Shown piece after piece: positions 8,051-17,440 of a stretch of 64,000 nucleotides of DNA; position 1 is the first letter of the stretch, and each line of letters begins with the position of its first letter. The position numbers and the translations under genes were made by a program. The stretch is from Lolliginicoccus lacisalsi (GTDB taxonomy: Bacteria > Actinomycetota > Actinomycetes > Mycobacteriales > Mycobacteriaceae). The DNA is taken from positions 229,517 to 293,516 of the forward strand of contig NZ_JACYWE010000001.1 in assembly GCF_014841105.1 (NCBI RefSeq). The letters are read 5' to 3'. The notes beneath the pieces were generated by a model. It worked only from the letters and a program-made list of their open reading frames with translations, searched no databases and was not told where the DNA came from.

Positions 8051-8857
8051 ATGACCACGACAACTGCCCTCGACGTCGCTCTTGAGGCTCGTGGGATCCG
8101 ATCCGGCTATGACCGGCGCAACGTCGTCGATGGCGTCAGCATCGCCATCCCGACCGGCAGCATCACCTGCCTCGTCGGCCCCAACGGCTCGGGCAAGTCC
8201 ACGCTGCTCAAGAGCTGCGCGCGGCTGCTATCGCTCAGCTCCGGCGCCGTCTACCTCGGTGGTGATCTGCTCTCGGCGCTCCCGAGCCGCGCGATAGCCC
8301 AGCGCATGGCGATCCTGCCCCAGGGGCCCGCGGCTCCCGAGCAGATGACAGTGCGCGAGCTCGTCGAGCAAGGCCGGTACCCGCACGCAGGGCCAGCCCG
8401 GATGCTGCGGCGCCAGGACCACCAGGCCGTCGCCGACGCGCTCCGCGCGACAGGCCTTTCCAGCTTCGCCAACAGGGACGTCAACCACCTCTCCGGCGGC
8501 GAGCGGCAACGAGCCTGGATCGCGCTGGCGCTGGCGCAGGACACCCCCATCCTGCTGCTCGACGAACCCACCACGTGCCTCGACCTCGGCTACCAGATGG
8601 ACGTCCTCGAGCTCGTGCAGAAGCTCAACCGCGACAAGCAGCTCACTGTCGTGATGGTGGTGCACGACCTCAATCACGCCACCGCGTTCGCCGACCACCT
8701 CCTCGTGCTCGACAACGGCGCCATCGTCGCCGAGGGACCGCCGGAGGAGGCCATCACCCGGGACCTGCTGCGCGCCGTGTTCCGCGTCGACGCGGATGTC
8801 ATCACCCACCCACGAACCGGCAAGACGACCGTCCTGCCAGTCGGATCCGCGCACTAG
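8051..8857 (+). CDS. Iron-siderophore ABC transporter ATP-binding protein
   Basis: 268-residue ATPase of the FepC/FecE type. Walker A GPNGSGKST lies at about residues 38-46, the Q-loop in 'MAILPQGP', the ABC signature as LSGGERQR at about 150-157, Walker B in 'ILLLDEPTTCLDL', and the switch histidine in 'MVVHDLNHA'. All catalytic motifs are intact. ATG directly follows the permease stop. It completes a canonical importer (binding lipoprotein, two permeases, ATPase). Confidence 0.96.
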   Translation: MTTTTALDVALEARGIRSGYDRRNVVDGVSIAIPTGSITCLVGPNGSGKSTLLKSCARLLSLSSGAVYLGGDLLSALPSRAIAQRMAILPQGPAAPEQMTVRELVEQGRYPHAGPARMLRRQDHQAVADALRATGLSSFANRDVNHLSGGERQRAWIALALAQDTPILLLDEPTTCLDLGYQMDVLELVQKLNRDKQLTVVMVVHDLNHATAFADHLLVLDNGAIVAEGPPEEAITRDLLRAVFRVDADVITHPRTGKTTVLPVGSAH

Positions 8858-8888
8858 CCCCCAGCTCACGACACTAAGGAAAGACTCG

Positions 8889-9854
8889 ATGAGAACCCTC
8901 GCCCGCGTTGCGGCCATTCCCCTGCTCGCCGTCCTCGCCGCTGCCTGCGGCAACACCGACGATTCCCGAGACGTGGAGACCCGCGTCTTCACCCATTCGC
9001 AGGGCGACACCGAGGTCCCCATGGACCCGCAACGCATCGTGGCGACCACCGACCAGAACGCGCTGCTGCCGCTGCTCGAGCTTGGCATCACGCCCGTGGG
9101 CAGCGCGGGGGCCGAGATGGAGGGCGGTGAGTTCCGCTTCCGCCGCACCGATGGATACGACACCTCTACCGTCGAGCCCGTGGGCGCCTACGGTTCCCCC
9201 AGCATCGAGAAGATCGCCGCGCTCGACCCTGATCTGATCGTCGGCTACGAGTATGACGACGAGCTCTACGAGAGCCTCTCGGGCGTCGCGCCCACCGTGC
9301 TCGTGCAGATCTTCGACCGCCCGCTCGACGAAGCGCTCCTCGAGTTCGCCGACCTCGTCGGCAGGACCGACAAGGCCGAGGAGCTGCAAGCCGATTTCCG
9401 GGGGCGGGTCGATAGCTTCCTCGAGCGGCTCGGCGACCGCAAGGACTCGCTCAGCATCTCCCTGATCCATCAGGGAGACCCTGGTGTCTTCTATCGCGTC
9501 GACACCGGGCAGGCCACCGGCACCGTGATGCAGGCCCTCGACCTGCTGCGGCCCGAGCCCCAGCAGGGAACCGGCGACTTCGATGGGTTCAGCGTCGAGA
9601 CGCTCGGCCTCCACGACGCCGACGTGGTGCTCGTGTTCGACTTCTCCGCCGACGAGGGCACGAGGCAGCAGAACGAGCTATTCACGTCCCCCGTCTTCGC
9701 CGAGCTCGCCGCCACCAAGGCAGGACAGTCCTACCTCATCGACGGCGGCACCACCGTCGGGGCCGCCTGGGGCAAGATGACTGCCTTCCTCGACGAGCTC
9801 GAGCGCATCCTGCTCGCCGACGACTTGCGCGCCGACGTGGTCATCGAGGAGTGA
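8889..9854 (+). CDS. Iron-siderophore ABC substrate-binding lipoprotein
   Basis: 321-residue binding lipoprotein. Signal peptide with lipobox LAAAC, then a mature domain with the family phrases 'VPMDPQRIVATTDQNALLPLLELG' and 'SIEKIAALDPDLIVG'. ATG preceded by AAGGAAAG. It stands 31 bases downstream of the ATPase and therefore probably shares its transcript. It differs from the first binding protein in having no cysteine-rich mature region, which suggests that the importer serves several siderophores (inference). Confidence 0.93.
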   Translation: MRTLARVAAIPLLAVLAAACGNTDDSRDVETRVFTHSQGDTEVPMDPQRIVATTDQNALLPLLELGITPVGSAGAEMEGGEFRFRRTDGYDTSTVEPVGAYGSPSIEKIAALDPDLIVGYEYDDELYESLSGVAPTVLVQIFDRPLDEALLEFADLVGRTDKAEELQADFRGRVDSFLERLGDRKDSLSISLIHQGDPGVFYRVDTGQATGTVMQALDLLRPEPQQGTGDFDGFSVETLGLHDADVVLVFDFSADEGTRQQNELFTSPVFAELAATKAGQSYLIDGGTTVGAAWGKMTAFLDELERILLADDLRADVVIEE

Positions 9855-9895
9855 ATCCCGTGCATCATCCGCTCGCCCCAACAAGGAGAACCATC

Positions 9896-10867
9896 ATGAA
9901 CAAGCATCGAAGGCTCACTGCCCTTGCCGCTGGCGTGGCCCTGGCCGCCCTGCCCCTGGCGGCATGCGGGAACAACGCGACCGAGGACGGCGAGGCCATG
10001 ACCGCAACGCGCACGGTCACTGACTACAGCGGGGCCGCGATCGAGGTTCCCGCCGACCCACAGGCGGTGATCGGCATGGACATCTCCGACACCGCGGCCC
10101 TGGTAGCGCTAGGAATCACGCCGGTCGCGGCGAACGATCGCATCGCTGGCCAGTTCGTCGGCACCGAGGACTTCCTTCCGGATGGATTTGATCCGGCTAC
10201 CCTGCCCACCTTCGGGCTGGCCTATGAGCCCAATTTCGAAAACATCGCCAGCCTGGAACCCGATCTCATCATCGGCAACGAGTTCATGAACGAGATGTCC
10301 CAGCAGATGTCGCAGGTCGCACCCACCGTCCTGGTCTCCTGGCCTGACAATGGGTCCTGGCAGCAACGGTTCCAGGACGTCGCCGACGCGGTGGGACGCG
10401 GCAGCGAGGCCGCCGAGGTCGAGGCGGACTTCCAGGACTTCATCGACTCCCTGCCCGAGGGGCTCGATGGCACCACCGTGGCCTTCGTCCGCCCGACCCC
10501 CGATGGAGGCTTGCGGATCGACAGCCTGCCCACGGCATTCCCGGGATCTGTTGCCGATCAAGCGGGAATCGACATGCTCATTCCTGACGGAGTCGGCGAG
10601 CTCGACGAGGGATCCGGGTTCATCGAGCTCAGCGGCGAGTTCCTCGACGTGCTCAGGGGCGCCGATCTCATTGTTGTCCCCGACTACACAGTGACCGGTG
10701 CCGCGGAGGAGGATGCGGTGACCCAGTTCGCGAGCAACCCGCTGTGGGAGGAGCTGCCCGCGGTGCGCAACGGGCGCGTTGCCCAGGTACCGGGCCTCGT
10801 CTACAACGGCGGCAACTACTACGCCGCGAAGGCGCTCCTCGCTGCGCTCGTCGAACAGCTTTCCTGA
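9896..10867 (+). CDS. Iron-siderophore ABC substrate-binding lipoprotein
   Basis: 323-residue binding lipoprotein with signal peptide and lipobox LAAC (residues about 20-23). Family phrases '[22 protein letters not shown]' and '[17 protein letters not shown]' are clear. Start at the ATG after AAGGAG (9883-9888). It is the third complete binding protein of this operon and has no permease of its own; it presumably feeds either the FecCD permeases or another transporter. Followed five bases later by the exporter-fold ABC pair. Confidence 0.93.
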   Translation: MNKHRRLTALAAGVALAALPLAACGNNATEDGEAMTATRTVTDYSGAAIEVPADPQAVIGMDISDTAALVALGITPVAANDRIAGQFVGTEDFLPDGFDPATLPTFGLAYEPNFENIASLEPDLIIGNEFMNEMSQQMSQVAPTVLVSWPDNGSWQQRFQDVADAVGRGSEAAEVEADFQDFIDSLPEGLDGTTVAFVRPTPDGGLRIDSLPTAFPGSVADQAGIDMLIPDGVGELDEGSGFIELSGEFLDVLRGADLIVVPDYTVTGAAEEDAVTQFASNPLWEELPAVRNGRVAQVPGLVYNGGNYYAAKALLAALVEQLS

Positions 10868-10871
10868 AGCG

Positions 10872-12617
10872 ATGCGTGACCCCGGCGCGGATGTCAACGC
10901 CGCACTGCCCGATGGCGACCAGCCCGCGCGCATCACAGGCCTTGGCTTGATCGCGTGGGCGCTCGCGCGGCAGCGCGGGCGGATACTGATCGGCGCTGGG
11001 GCAGGCATCGCCTGGATGGGCACCACGGCGCTACTGCCAGTCGTGCTGGGTGGTGCCATCAACGGGGCGGTGGCTGGTGGCGAGGACGTCGCCTGGGGGG
11101 CGCTCGCGATCGGCGTGGTCGTTGCGCTCAGCGCGCTGACCGCGGTTCTCCGCCACCACACCGCCGTGTTGCTCTACAGCCGGACCCGTTGGCTGCTCGA
11201 GCGCCTCGTGACCCGTCGCGCGCTGGACCGGCGCGGCGGCGACATGCCGGGACCGGGGCGGCTGCTGTCGCATGTGCAGAATGATGCGCAGGCGGTCGGC
11301 GGCATCGCCGACCTGATGTGCCGCGGCTCCGGCGCCATCGTCACCTTCGTCGCGGTCGGCGCTGGAATGCTGGTCGTCGCGCCACTGCTCGGGGTGATCG
11401 TGCTGGTTGGCCTGCCCCTGTCGATGCTGTCGCTGGTCCCGCTGTGGAGCTCGTTCAGCCGACGGGCGGAAGCCGTCCAGGAAAGCCTGGCCGCCGCCAC
11501 TACAGTGGCATCGGACTCCCTGTCTGGCTTGCGGGTCATCAAGGGCCTCGGTTCCGAGGCGACTCCGCGGCGCTGGTACCGGGAGGCCAGCGCGGGCGTG
11601 GAACGATCCGGGGTGTCGCTCGCCCGCATCTCCTCTGCTTGGGATGCGATCTCGATGCTGGTGCCAGGAGCCTTCCTGGCGCTGGTGCTGTGGGTCGCGG
11701 GAAGCATGGCCATCGAAGGAACCCTCAGCGTCGGCGAGCTGGTCATGTTCACCGGCCTTGCCGTCTTCCTCGCCATACCGCTGAACACCCTTGCGGAGGT
11801 CGGCGATGTGTGGGCCACTGGGCTCGCCGGGGCCCGGCGCATCGCTGAGGTCCTGCGCACCGAGCATCCTGTCGACGACTGTGCCAGTCCGGCGCCGACC
11901 GGCCAGCTTGTCCTTGACCGTGTGACGCACGGATCGCTGCACGGCCTGTCCCTCGCCACCAAGGACGGAGAGCTGCTGGGCATAGTGAGCTCCGCCCCAG
12001 GTGTCGCCGGGGACATCCTCGCGCTCGCCGGGAGGAGCGTGGATCCCGACCGCGGCACCGTCCGGCTCGGCGATCGCGATATCCGCACCATTGAACTGGA
12101 TGAACTGCGACGACGCGTACTGGTTGATTCCGGGCACGAGGTGTGGCTCAACGATCATTCGCTGCGCCACAACCTTGCTCTCGCGGACCCAGCCACCAGT
12201 GACGACGACCTCGGGCAGGCCTTGGAGGCTGCGGCGGCGGAGGAGTTGCTGCATCGGACGGGCGGTCTCGATCACCGGGTCGGCGAGCGAGGCCTGGCAT
12301 TATCTGGTGGGCAGCGCCAGCGGGTGATGATCGCGCGTGCCCTCGCGCTGGATCCCGAGATCCTCATCCTCGATGATCCCACGAGCGCGCTCGACGCGAT
12401 CACTGAAGCGCGGGCAGCGAACGGGCTCGCCGGGGCACGTGCCCTGCGAGCGACGATCGTGTGCACGCTCAGCCCCACCCTGCTCGGGCTCTGCCACCGG
12501 ATCCTCTACATCGCTGAGGGGCGTGTCGCGGCCACCGGAACACACCAGCACCTGCTCGCGCACCCCGGCTACCGCGCGCTCGTGCTGCCCGACACGGTGG
12601 GAGCGCGACTGAAATGA
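10872..12617 (+). CDS. ABC exporter-fold half-transporter with degenerate ATP site
   Basis: 581-residue membrane-ATPase fusion: six transmembrane helices in residues about 20-310, then a nucleotide-binding domain. The signature LSGGQRQR (477-484) is intact, but the Walker A region reads [14 protein letters not shown] with no GKS/T, the catalytic glutamate position after Walker B is aspartate ([10 protein letters not shown]502), and the switch histidine is replaced (VCTLSPT). Exactly these elements are intact in the partner encoded next, whose signature is instead degenerate. The pair should therefore form one dead and one active ATP site. The partner's ATG overlaps this stop. Role: siderophore export, or import as in the IrtAB/YbtPQ type. 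Confidence 0.92.
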   Translation: MRDPGADVNAALPDGDQPARITGLGLIAWALARQRGRILIGAGAGIAWMGTTALLPVVLGGAINGAVAGGEDVAWGALAIGVVVALSALTAVLRHHTAVLLYSRTRWLLERLVTRRALDRRGGDMPGPGRLLSHVQNDAQAVGGIADLMCRGSGAIVTFVAVGAGMLVVAPLLGVIVLVGLPLSMLSLVPLWSSFSRRAEAVQESLAAATTVASDSLSGLRVIKGLGSEATPRRWYREASAGVERSGVSLARISSAWDAISMLVPGAFLALVLWVAGSMAIEGTLSVGELVMFTGLAVFLAIPLNTLAEVGDVWATGLAGARRIAEVLRTEHPVDDCASPAPTGQLVLDRVTHGSLHGLSLATKDGELLGIVSSAPGVAGDILALAGRSVDPDRGTVRLGDRDIRTIELDELRRRVLVDSGHEVWLNDHSLRHNLALADPATSDDDLGQALEAAAAEELLHRTGGLDHRVGERGLALSGGQRQRVMIARALALDPEILILDDPTSALDAITEARAANGLAGARALRATIVCTLSPTLLGLCHRILYIAEGRVAATGTHQHLLAHPGYRALVLPDTVGARLK

Positions 12618-14404
12618 CCACTCAGCCACTGCTTCCCGTGGCCGGGCACCAGGCCGCGCGGGCCCGGATCATCCGCCTGCTGCGCGACCGCTGGCGCCGC
12701 CTCGTCCTGCTGATCCTGCTCAGCGGAACCTCGATCGCGGCAACCCTCTCCGGACCGATGCTGATCGGCATGGTCATCGACGCGGTGATGGGTGGCGATG
12801 GGCAGCGCGTGGTCACCTTCGCCGCGCTGGCCTACGCCGTGCTCGCGGCAACCGGCGCGGCCTTCCACTACCTCGCTGGCATCACCGCGGCCCGCGTCGG
12901 GGAATCGGCCCTGCGGGAGCTTCGTGTAGAGGTTTTCGACCATGCCCTTGGCGTGCCCCTCGACGTTGTCGACCGCGCGGGCACCGGGGAGTTCACCAGT
13001 CGGCTCACCAGTGACGTCAATGTGCTGGTCCGCGCCGTGCGCGAGAGCGCGCCGAACGTGCTGTTCGCTGCGCTGGAGCTCATCCTGATCGTGGTCGCCC
13101 TCCTGCTCGTCGACTGGCGACTCTGTATTGTCGCGCTGCTCGCCGGGGCGCCGCTCACCGTTGCCGCGGGCGCCTGGTACGCGCGCCGCGCGCCCGCCCG
13201 CTACCTCGCGGAGCGGCAGGCCCACGCTGATCTCGCATCCGGACTGCTGCAGTGCTACCGGGGCCGGTCCACCCTTGCCGCCTACCGCGCTGGTGGGCGC
13301 TACCGCTGGTCGATGGCACAGCGGGGGCGGGCCGTGCTCGATGCGGGACTGTCCACCACAGCGGCCCGCAATCGCTTGCGCCCCGCGGTGCGCCTGTCGC
13401 TGGGCCTCGCGCTGATCGGGGTGATCATCGTGGGCGCAGCACTGGTTGGCGCGGGCGCGGCCACGGTAGGGGCGGTCAGCGCCATCGCCCTCTATATCGT
13501 TCGGCTGCAGGCGCCGGTGAGCACGCTGCTCGAGGAGCTCGATGCTATCCAGCAAGCCACCGCGGCTAGCACCAGGCTGGTGGGCATTGCCCAGATCCCC
13601 CGGCACCGCGGAACCATCGGCGCTCGACCGCTGGCGCGACAGCCGCTCGCGCGACCCGAGGGCATCGATGTGGTGCTTTCTGGTGTCGAGTTTGGCTACG
13701 AACCGGGTCGCCCGGTAGTCCAAGCCCTGGACCTGCACGTTCAAGCAGGTGAACGAATCACGATCGTGGGGTCGTCCGGGGCGGGCAAGACAACGCTGGC
13801 GAAGCTGCTCGCGGGACTTCACGAGCCGTGGTCGGGCGAGATCCGGATCGGCGGGCACCGAACACACGACCTCGGGGCCGAGGAGATGGCCCGTCTCGTC
13901 GCGCTCGTGCCGCAGGAGGGGCACATCTTCAGTCGCACCGTCGCCGACAATGTGCGCCTCGCGGCGCACGGAGTGACCGAGGAGCAGATCAACGAGGCGC
14001 TAGCTCTTGTCGGAGCGGGCTCGTGGGCCGCCGGATTGCCGCAAGGCCTCGACACCCTCGTCGGCGAGGAAGGGCACGGTCTCGGCCCGCCGCAAGCGCA
14101 ACAAATCGGCCTCGCCCGATTGGTGTGCGCGGACCCACCTGTCGTTGTCATGGACGAAGCGACAGCGGAGCTCGACCCGTCCGCTGCCGCCCGCACCGAG
14201 CATCACCTGTCCGCGGCGCTCGCGGGCCGCACCGTCATCACGGTGGCCCATCGTCTCGATAGCGCCACTCGTGCCGACCGGATCGTCGTCATGGAGGCCG
14301 GCCGCGTCGTGGAATGCGGGAGCCATGAGGAGCTGCTCGCCCGGCCCGGCCACTACGCGGCCCTCTGGCAGCAGTGGCGATCGAGCCGTGCGAGCGGCGC
14401 TTGA
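12614..14404 (+). CDS. ABC exporter-fold half-transporter, catalytic partner
   Basis: 596-residue membrane-ATPase fusion. Six transmembrane helices precede a nucleotide-binding domain with intact Walker A (GSSGAGKTT), Walker B plus catalytic glutamate ([13 protein letters not shown]515) and switch histidine (VAHRLD, H546). The ABC signature is degenerate: LGPPQAQQ (from residue 490) instead of LSGGQ. It complements the upstream half-transporter. ATGA overlap with that gene supports equimolar synthesis. Exporter-fold heterodimers next to a siderophore-interacting flavoprotein recall mycobacterial IrtAB, which imports siderophore; export is equally possible from sequence. Confidence 0.93.
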   Translation: MTTQPLLPVAGHQAARARIIRLLRDRWRRLVLLILLSGTSIAATLSGPMLIGMVIDAVMGGDGQRVVTFAALAYAVLAATGAAFHYLAGITAARVGESALRELRVEVFDHALGVPLDVVDRAGTGEFTSRLTSDVNVLVRAVRESAPNVLFAALELILIVVALLLVDWRLCIVALLAGAPLTVAAGAWYARRAPARYLAERQAHADLASGLLQCYRGRSTLAAYRAGGRYRWSMAQRGRAVLDAGLSTTAARNRLRPAVRLSLGLALIGVIIVGAALVGAGAATVGAVSAIALYIVRLQAPVSTLLEELDAIQQATAASTRLVGIAQIPRHRGTIGARPLARQPLARPEGIDVVLSGVEFGYEPGRPVVQALDLHVQAGERITIVGSSGAGKTTLAKLLAGLHEPWSGEIRIGGHRTHDLGAEEMARLVALVPQEGHIFSRTVADNVRLAAHGVTEEQINEALALVGAGSWAAGLPQGLDTLVGEEGHGLGPPQAQQIGLARLVCADPPVVVMDEATAELDPSAAARTEHHLSAALAGRTVITVAHRLDSATRADRIVVMEAGRVVECGSHEELLARPGHYAALWQQWRSSRASGA

Positions 14405-14514
14405 TCGAGCAGAAGATCCAGCTCAACCACGTACTGCGCAATTCTTCTCGTCGGTGGACTAGTTTCGGGCGGACTGTTCCCGGCAGGCGTACCGACGCCA
14501 TCGAGGAGGGCCCC

Positions 14515-15333
14515 GTGCATCATCCGCTTGCCCGTACTGTTGCCGGGGTCTCTGCTGCCTTGCCGGTGGCCACGCTGCACCAGGGCATTCCGGGGGACGA
14601 GGCCGGGTGGATCACCTGTAGCGAGGTGGATACCTCCTTCATCAGGGACTGGGAGCGTGCTGCGAGCGAGCGAATGATCCGCGAGTACGGCAGCGCGCAT
14701 CCGATGACCGCGAGCGCGTACGTGCTTGGGTGGTACGGGCGCGTGCCTGGCATCATCGGCGGGCTGAGCCTCGCGCTGGACCACCGGGTGCCCCGGCTCG
14801 CAGCGAGCGAGCTCGCGTTCGGATGCGACCCGCTCGAGGCCTACCCCGACCGCTACGCGCTGCTCGATAGCCGGTTCTGGTGCCTGCCTGATGACCCGGA
14901 CGCTTCCCACCCCGACGCGTCGGTGGTCGCGAATGATTCAGCGCTCGCCGCGATCCTTCGGGCGCAGGTCCGTGCCCACGCAGACGCTTTCCTCGCCAGC
15001 TATCGCGGAGGGGCACGGCTCCCCCGGCGAACCCTGCAGGGGGTCTTCTTCGACGGCATCGACATCGGCATCTGGCTGCACGATCGCTCCCCCGGCGCCG
15101 AGCACGCCACCATCGAGGCGGCCCGCGAGGTGCTGCCCGGTGGCACTGCGGAGTTCCGCGACAGCACCACGCTGTACCTGCTGGATGACGCCCTCGGCCG
15201 CACGCACCTCACCCGCGAGCGCATCAGCTGTTGCTACTACTACAAGATCGCGGAGCAGGAACGGGCTTGCCTGACGTGTCCGCGGACGAGCATCGATGAG
15301 AGGGTGCAGCGGCTCGCGGAGATCGAGGCCTAG
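14515..15333 (+). CDS. FhuF-like ferric-siderophore reductase, [2Fe-2S]
   Basis: 272-residue protein ending in the [2Fe-2S] ligand motif of FhuF-type reductases: CC, ten residues, then CLTC (ISCCYYYKIAEQERACLTC region near residues 239-253). FhuF-like proteins reduce Fe(III) in imported siderophores in the cytosol. The GTG start at 14515 is preceded by GAGGAGGG at 14503-14510; the open frame extends back into the ABC gene but with a poor N-terminus. No signal peptide. It is the last gene of the first iron transcription unit. Confidence 0.85.
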   Translation: MHHPLARTVAGVSAALPVATLHQGIPGDEAGWITCSEVDTSFIRDWERAASERMIREYGSAHPMTASAYVLGWYGRVPGIIGGLSLALDHRVPRLAASELAFGCDPLEAYPDRYALLDSRFWCLPDDPDASHPDASVVANDSALAAILRAQVRAHADAFLASYRGGARLPRRTLQGVFFDGIDIGIWLHDRSPGAEHATIEAAREVLPGGTAEFRDSTTLYLLDDALGRTHLTRERISCCYYYKIAEQERACLTCPRTSIDERVQRLAEIEA

Positions 15334-15359
15334 CTTCTACGCTGGCGCGACCCGTACCT

Positions 15360-15378
15360 CTAGGTTAGGCTAGGCTAA
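15360..15378. promoter_or_regulatory. DtxR/IdeR iron box upstream of the SIP gene
   Basis: CTAGGTTAGGCTAGGCTAA matches 16 of 19 positions of the DtxR/IdeR consensus. A second register shifted by six bases matches about 15 of 19, so two overlapping repressor dimers may bind. It lies about 54 bases before the start codon of the siderophore-interacting protein. Confidence 0.75.
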
Positions 15379-15431
15379 CTAATGTACGGCGGTCCGGCCA
15401 GGCCCCGGGCGCGATCAGCGAAGGAGCTTTC

Positions 15432-16253
15432 ATGCACGGAGAGGTCATCTCGACAACGCGGCTTTCCCCTCAACTCGTGCGGGTCACGCTCGGTGGCGAC
15501 GGGCTCGACGATTTCGTCCCGTCCCCGTACTCGGATAGCTACATCAACGCATTCTTCCTCCCTGGAGGCGCACCGTACGCGGTGCCGTTCGACGAAGCCG
15601 AGGTGCGGAGCCATCCCCGCGAGCTGCGCCCGTTCCCGCGCCGGATCACCGTGCGATCATGGGACGCGGAACGCCGCGAGCTGGCCCTCGATTTCGCGGT
15701 CCACGGCGACATCGGGCATGCGGGCCGGTGGGCGATCCACGCCAAGCCCGGTGACCTCTTGCAGTTCCGGGGACCAGGAGGCGGCTACAGCCCGCACGCG
15801 GACGCCGACTCCTACCTCTTCGTTGGTGACGAGAGCGCCCTGCCGGCGATCGCCGTTGCCGCTGAAGCTGTTCCCGCCGGCCGCCCCGTCACCGTTGTCG
15901 CCGAGGTGGAGGACGCAGCGGGAGAGATCCCATTGCGCTCGCCAGGCGACCTCGGAATCACCTGGGTGCACCGCGCGGGCCGGCACGAGGATCACGACAA
16001 CCTGCTGGCAGCGGCGGTGCAGGCGCTCCCTCGCCCCGCCGGGACGGTGAGCGCCTTCGTCCATGGTGAGGCAGCCGCCACCCGCGCGGTGCGGCGCGTG
16101 CTGCTCGGTGACGCCATCGTCGAGCCCGAGCACCTGTCCTGCTCGCCCTATTGGCGACGTGGCCACACCGACGAGCAGTGGCGGTCGGTCAAGGCCGCCT
16201 GGATCCGTGAGGTCGAGGCAGAGACGGGGATCCTCACTCGGCCGGCGCGATGA
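15432..16253 (+). CDS. Siderophore-interacting protein (FAD ferric-siderophore reductase)
   Basis: 273-residue ViuB/SIP-family flavoprotein that releases iron by reducing ferric siderophores with NAD(P)H. The N-terminal FAD domain includes 'RRITVRSWDAERRELALDF' and the loop 'GPGGGYSPHADADSYLFVGDESALPAI' typical of the family. The C-terminal domain ends with the diagnostic 'YWRRGHTDEQWRSVKAAW'. AAGGAG (15420-15425) precedes the ATG. It has its own iron box and stands alone here, whereas in IrtA the SIP domain is fused to the transporter. Confidence 0.95.
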   Translation: MHGEVISTTRLSPQLVRVTLGGDGLDDFVPSPYSDSYINAFFLPGGAPYAVPFDEAEVRSHPRELRPFPRRITVRSWDAERRELALDFAVHGDIGHAGRWAIHAKPGDLLQFRGPGGGYSPHADADSYLFVGDESALPAIAVAAEAVPAGRPVTVVAEVEDAAGEIPLRSPGDLGITWVHRAGRHEDHDNLLAAAVQALPRPAGTVSAFVHGEAAATRAVRRVLLGDAIVEPEHLSCSPYWRRGHTDEQWRSVKAAWIREVEAETGILTRPAR

Positions 16254-16430
16254 AGTTCTGCTCGATATCGTCAAGGACCAGCTCGAAGCCTGCGATGTCG
16301 ATGCTGTTCCCGATGCCCGAGTCCACGAAATGGACGCGCTAGTTCTGCACTGCCGGGAGCGTGCCGCACAACTCTGCCGACTCGAGCCTCTCCCCCTCGC
16401 CTCGTGCGGTGTCATCGAACCCAATCAAGC
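16234..16430 (-). pseudogene. Possible gene remnant with internal TAG
   Basis: Read on the minus strand, one frame runs from about 16430 to a TGA at 16234-16236 and is broken only by a TAG at 16339-16341. Its last 33 codons (RVHFVDSGIGNSIDIAGFEL, then VLDDIEQNFIAPAE) look like a genuine protein C-terminus rather than the arginine-rich noise usual for antisense frames. I do not recognise the family. It abuts the binding-protein remnant head to head, so both may be debris of one rearrangement. Could still be chance. Confidence 0.3.
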
Positions 16431-16434
16431 GCTC

Positions 16435-16967
16435 GGTTGCCCCGCCCTCACCGCATGCTCCACCAGCGCACGCACCTCCGCGAGCGGCGAGGCCTTCACC
16501 TACACCGTTGCCCGGGGCATCACGATCACGCTCGACAGGTACCCAGGGACAGTGGTCGCGCAGAGCAGTGTTGCCGCAGCGCTCTGGGACAACAACTACA
16601 AGGGCGCCGGAATCTACGCCGACCTGCCTGACCCGCTCGACTACCAGACCGGCAACATCGATCCCTCCACCATGACCGTCCTAGGCACCACCTGGGGAGA
16701 GTTCAATATCGAGAAGTACGCCGCGCTCAGCCAGACCTGCTGATCGACATGACCTTCGACCGCGAGACCCTCTGGTATGCCGCGGAGATCGAATCCACCA
16801 TCGCCGGGATCGCGCCGACCATCGGCATGCCGCTCACGGGACTCTCCGTGGTCGAGCAGATCGAGGCATTCACCGCGCTCGCCCAGAAGCTCGGCGCCAC
16901 CCCCGCCACGACCACCGATGAGCAGGCCTTCAACGACGCCATCGCGAGCGTGGCCGCGGCTAGCATC
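16435..16967 (+). pseudogene. Siderophore substrate-binding lipoprotein remnant (frameshifted, truncated)
   Basis: A decayed relative of the binding proteins upstream. A lipobox-like LTAC (cysteine codon at 16456) is followed by family phrases 'GITITLDRYPGTVVAQSSVAAAL' in spirit and 'WGEFNIEKYAAL'. At about 16729 one base is missing: restoring it turns 'ALSQTC-stop' into 'ALEPDLLIDMTFD' and joins the frame that continues 'RETLWYAAEIESTIAGIAP'. The second frame stays homologous only to about 16967, where it meets the 3' end of the convergent cupin gene, so roughly the last third is missing. The signal peptide before the lipobox is also degraded. Not expected to be functional. Confidence 0.72.
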
Positions 16968-16969
16968 CG

Positions 16970-17428
16970 CTACTCGACGCCGCACCCCGGATCGTCGACG
17001 CTGATCGTGGTTGGCCCACCATCCGCAGAGGCGTAGAGGACATACAGGACCAAGGGATCGTCACCCCGATTGATCCCCACGTGCGAGGCTCCCTCGCCCG
17101 GCACCTCCTCGATCAACGATCCCATCGGATCAACCCGCTCCGCGCAATCGCTGTAGATCCGTGTCAACGTGCCGCTCGCCACGTAGCCATACACGGGCAT
17201 CTCGTGCCAGTGCCACCCGGTGTAGCCGCCCGGATCGATCTCGATCATGCGGAACGAGAAGCCCGTGGTGTTCCCCATGCCACCCCACACGCTGAACGGC
17301 ACCTCGAAGGCCCCCACCTCCTGGCTCTCGACCCCGGATGAGGGCGAGGCTCCAGCAACACCGCCGAACGCGGTCAATGCGAGCGCGGCCCCTGCAGCTA
17401 GGGAGGCAGCGCGAGTCGAGAATTTCAT
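16970..17428 (-). CDS. Secreted cupin-domain protein
   Basis: 152 residues with a Sec signal peptide (hydrophobic segment about residues 8-27, cleavage likely after AGA) and a single cupin barrel. Metal-binding-like residues are in 'GYTGWHWHEMPVYGYVASG' (H-x-H, then G-x-P-type second motif) and a later 'GASHVGIN'. It starts 12 bases after the hypB stop with AAAGG as ribosome site, so it is probably co-transcribed with hypAB. Function unknown; an extracytoplasmic metal or small-molecule binding role is a guess. Confidence 0.8.
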   Translation of the reverse strand: MKFSTRAASLAAGAALALTAFGGVAGASPSSGVESQEVGAFEVPFSVWGGMGNTTGFSFRMIEIDPGGYTGWHWHEMPVYGYVASGTLTRIYSDCAERVDPMGSLIEEVPGEGASHVGINRGDDPLVLYVLYASADGGPTTISVDDPGCGVE

Positions 17429-17440
17429 GATCCTGGCCTT

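Noticed and set aside
16749..17036. Independent 95-residue gene
   Set aside because: It continues the substrate-binding-protein homology after a one-base deletion and ends in antisense of the cupin gene.
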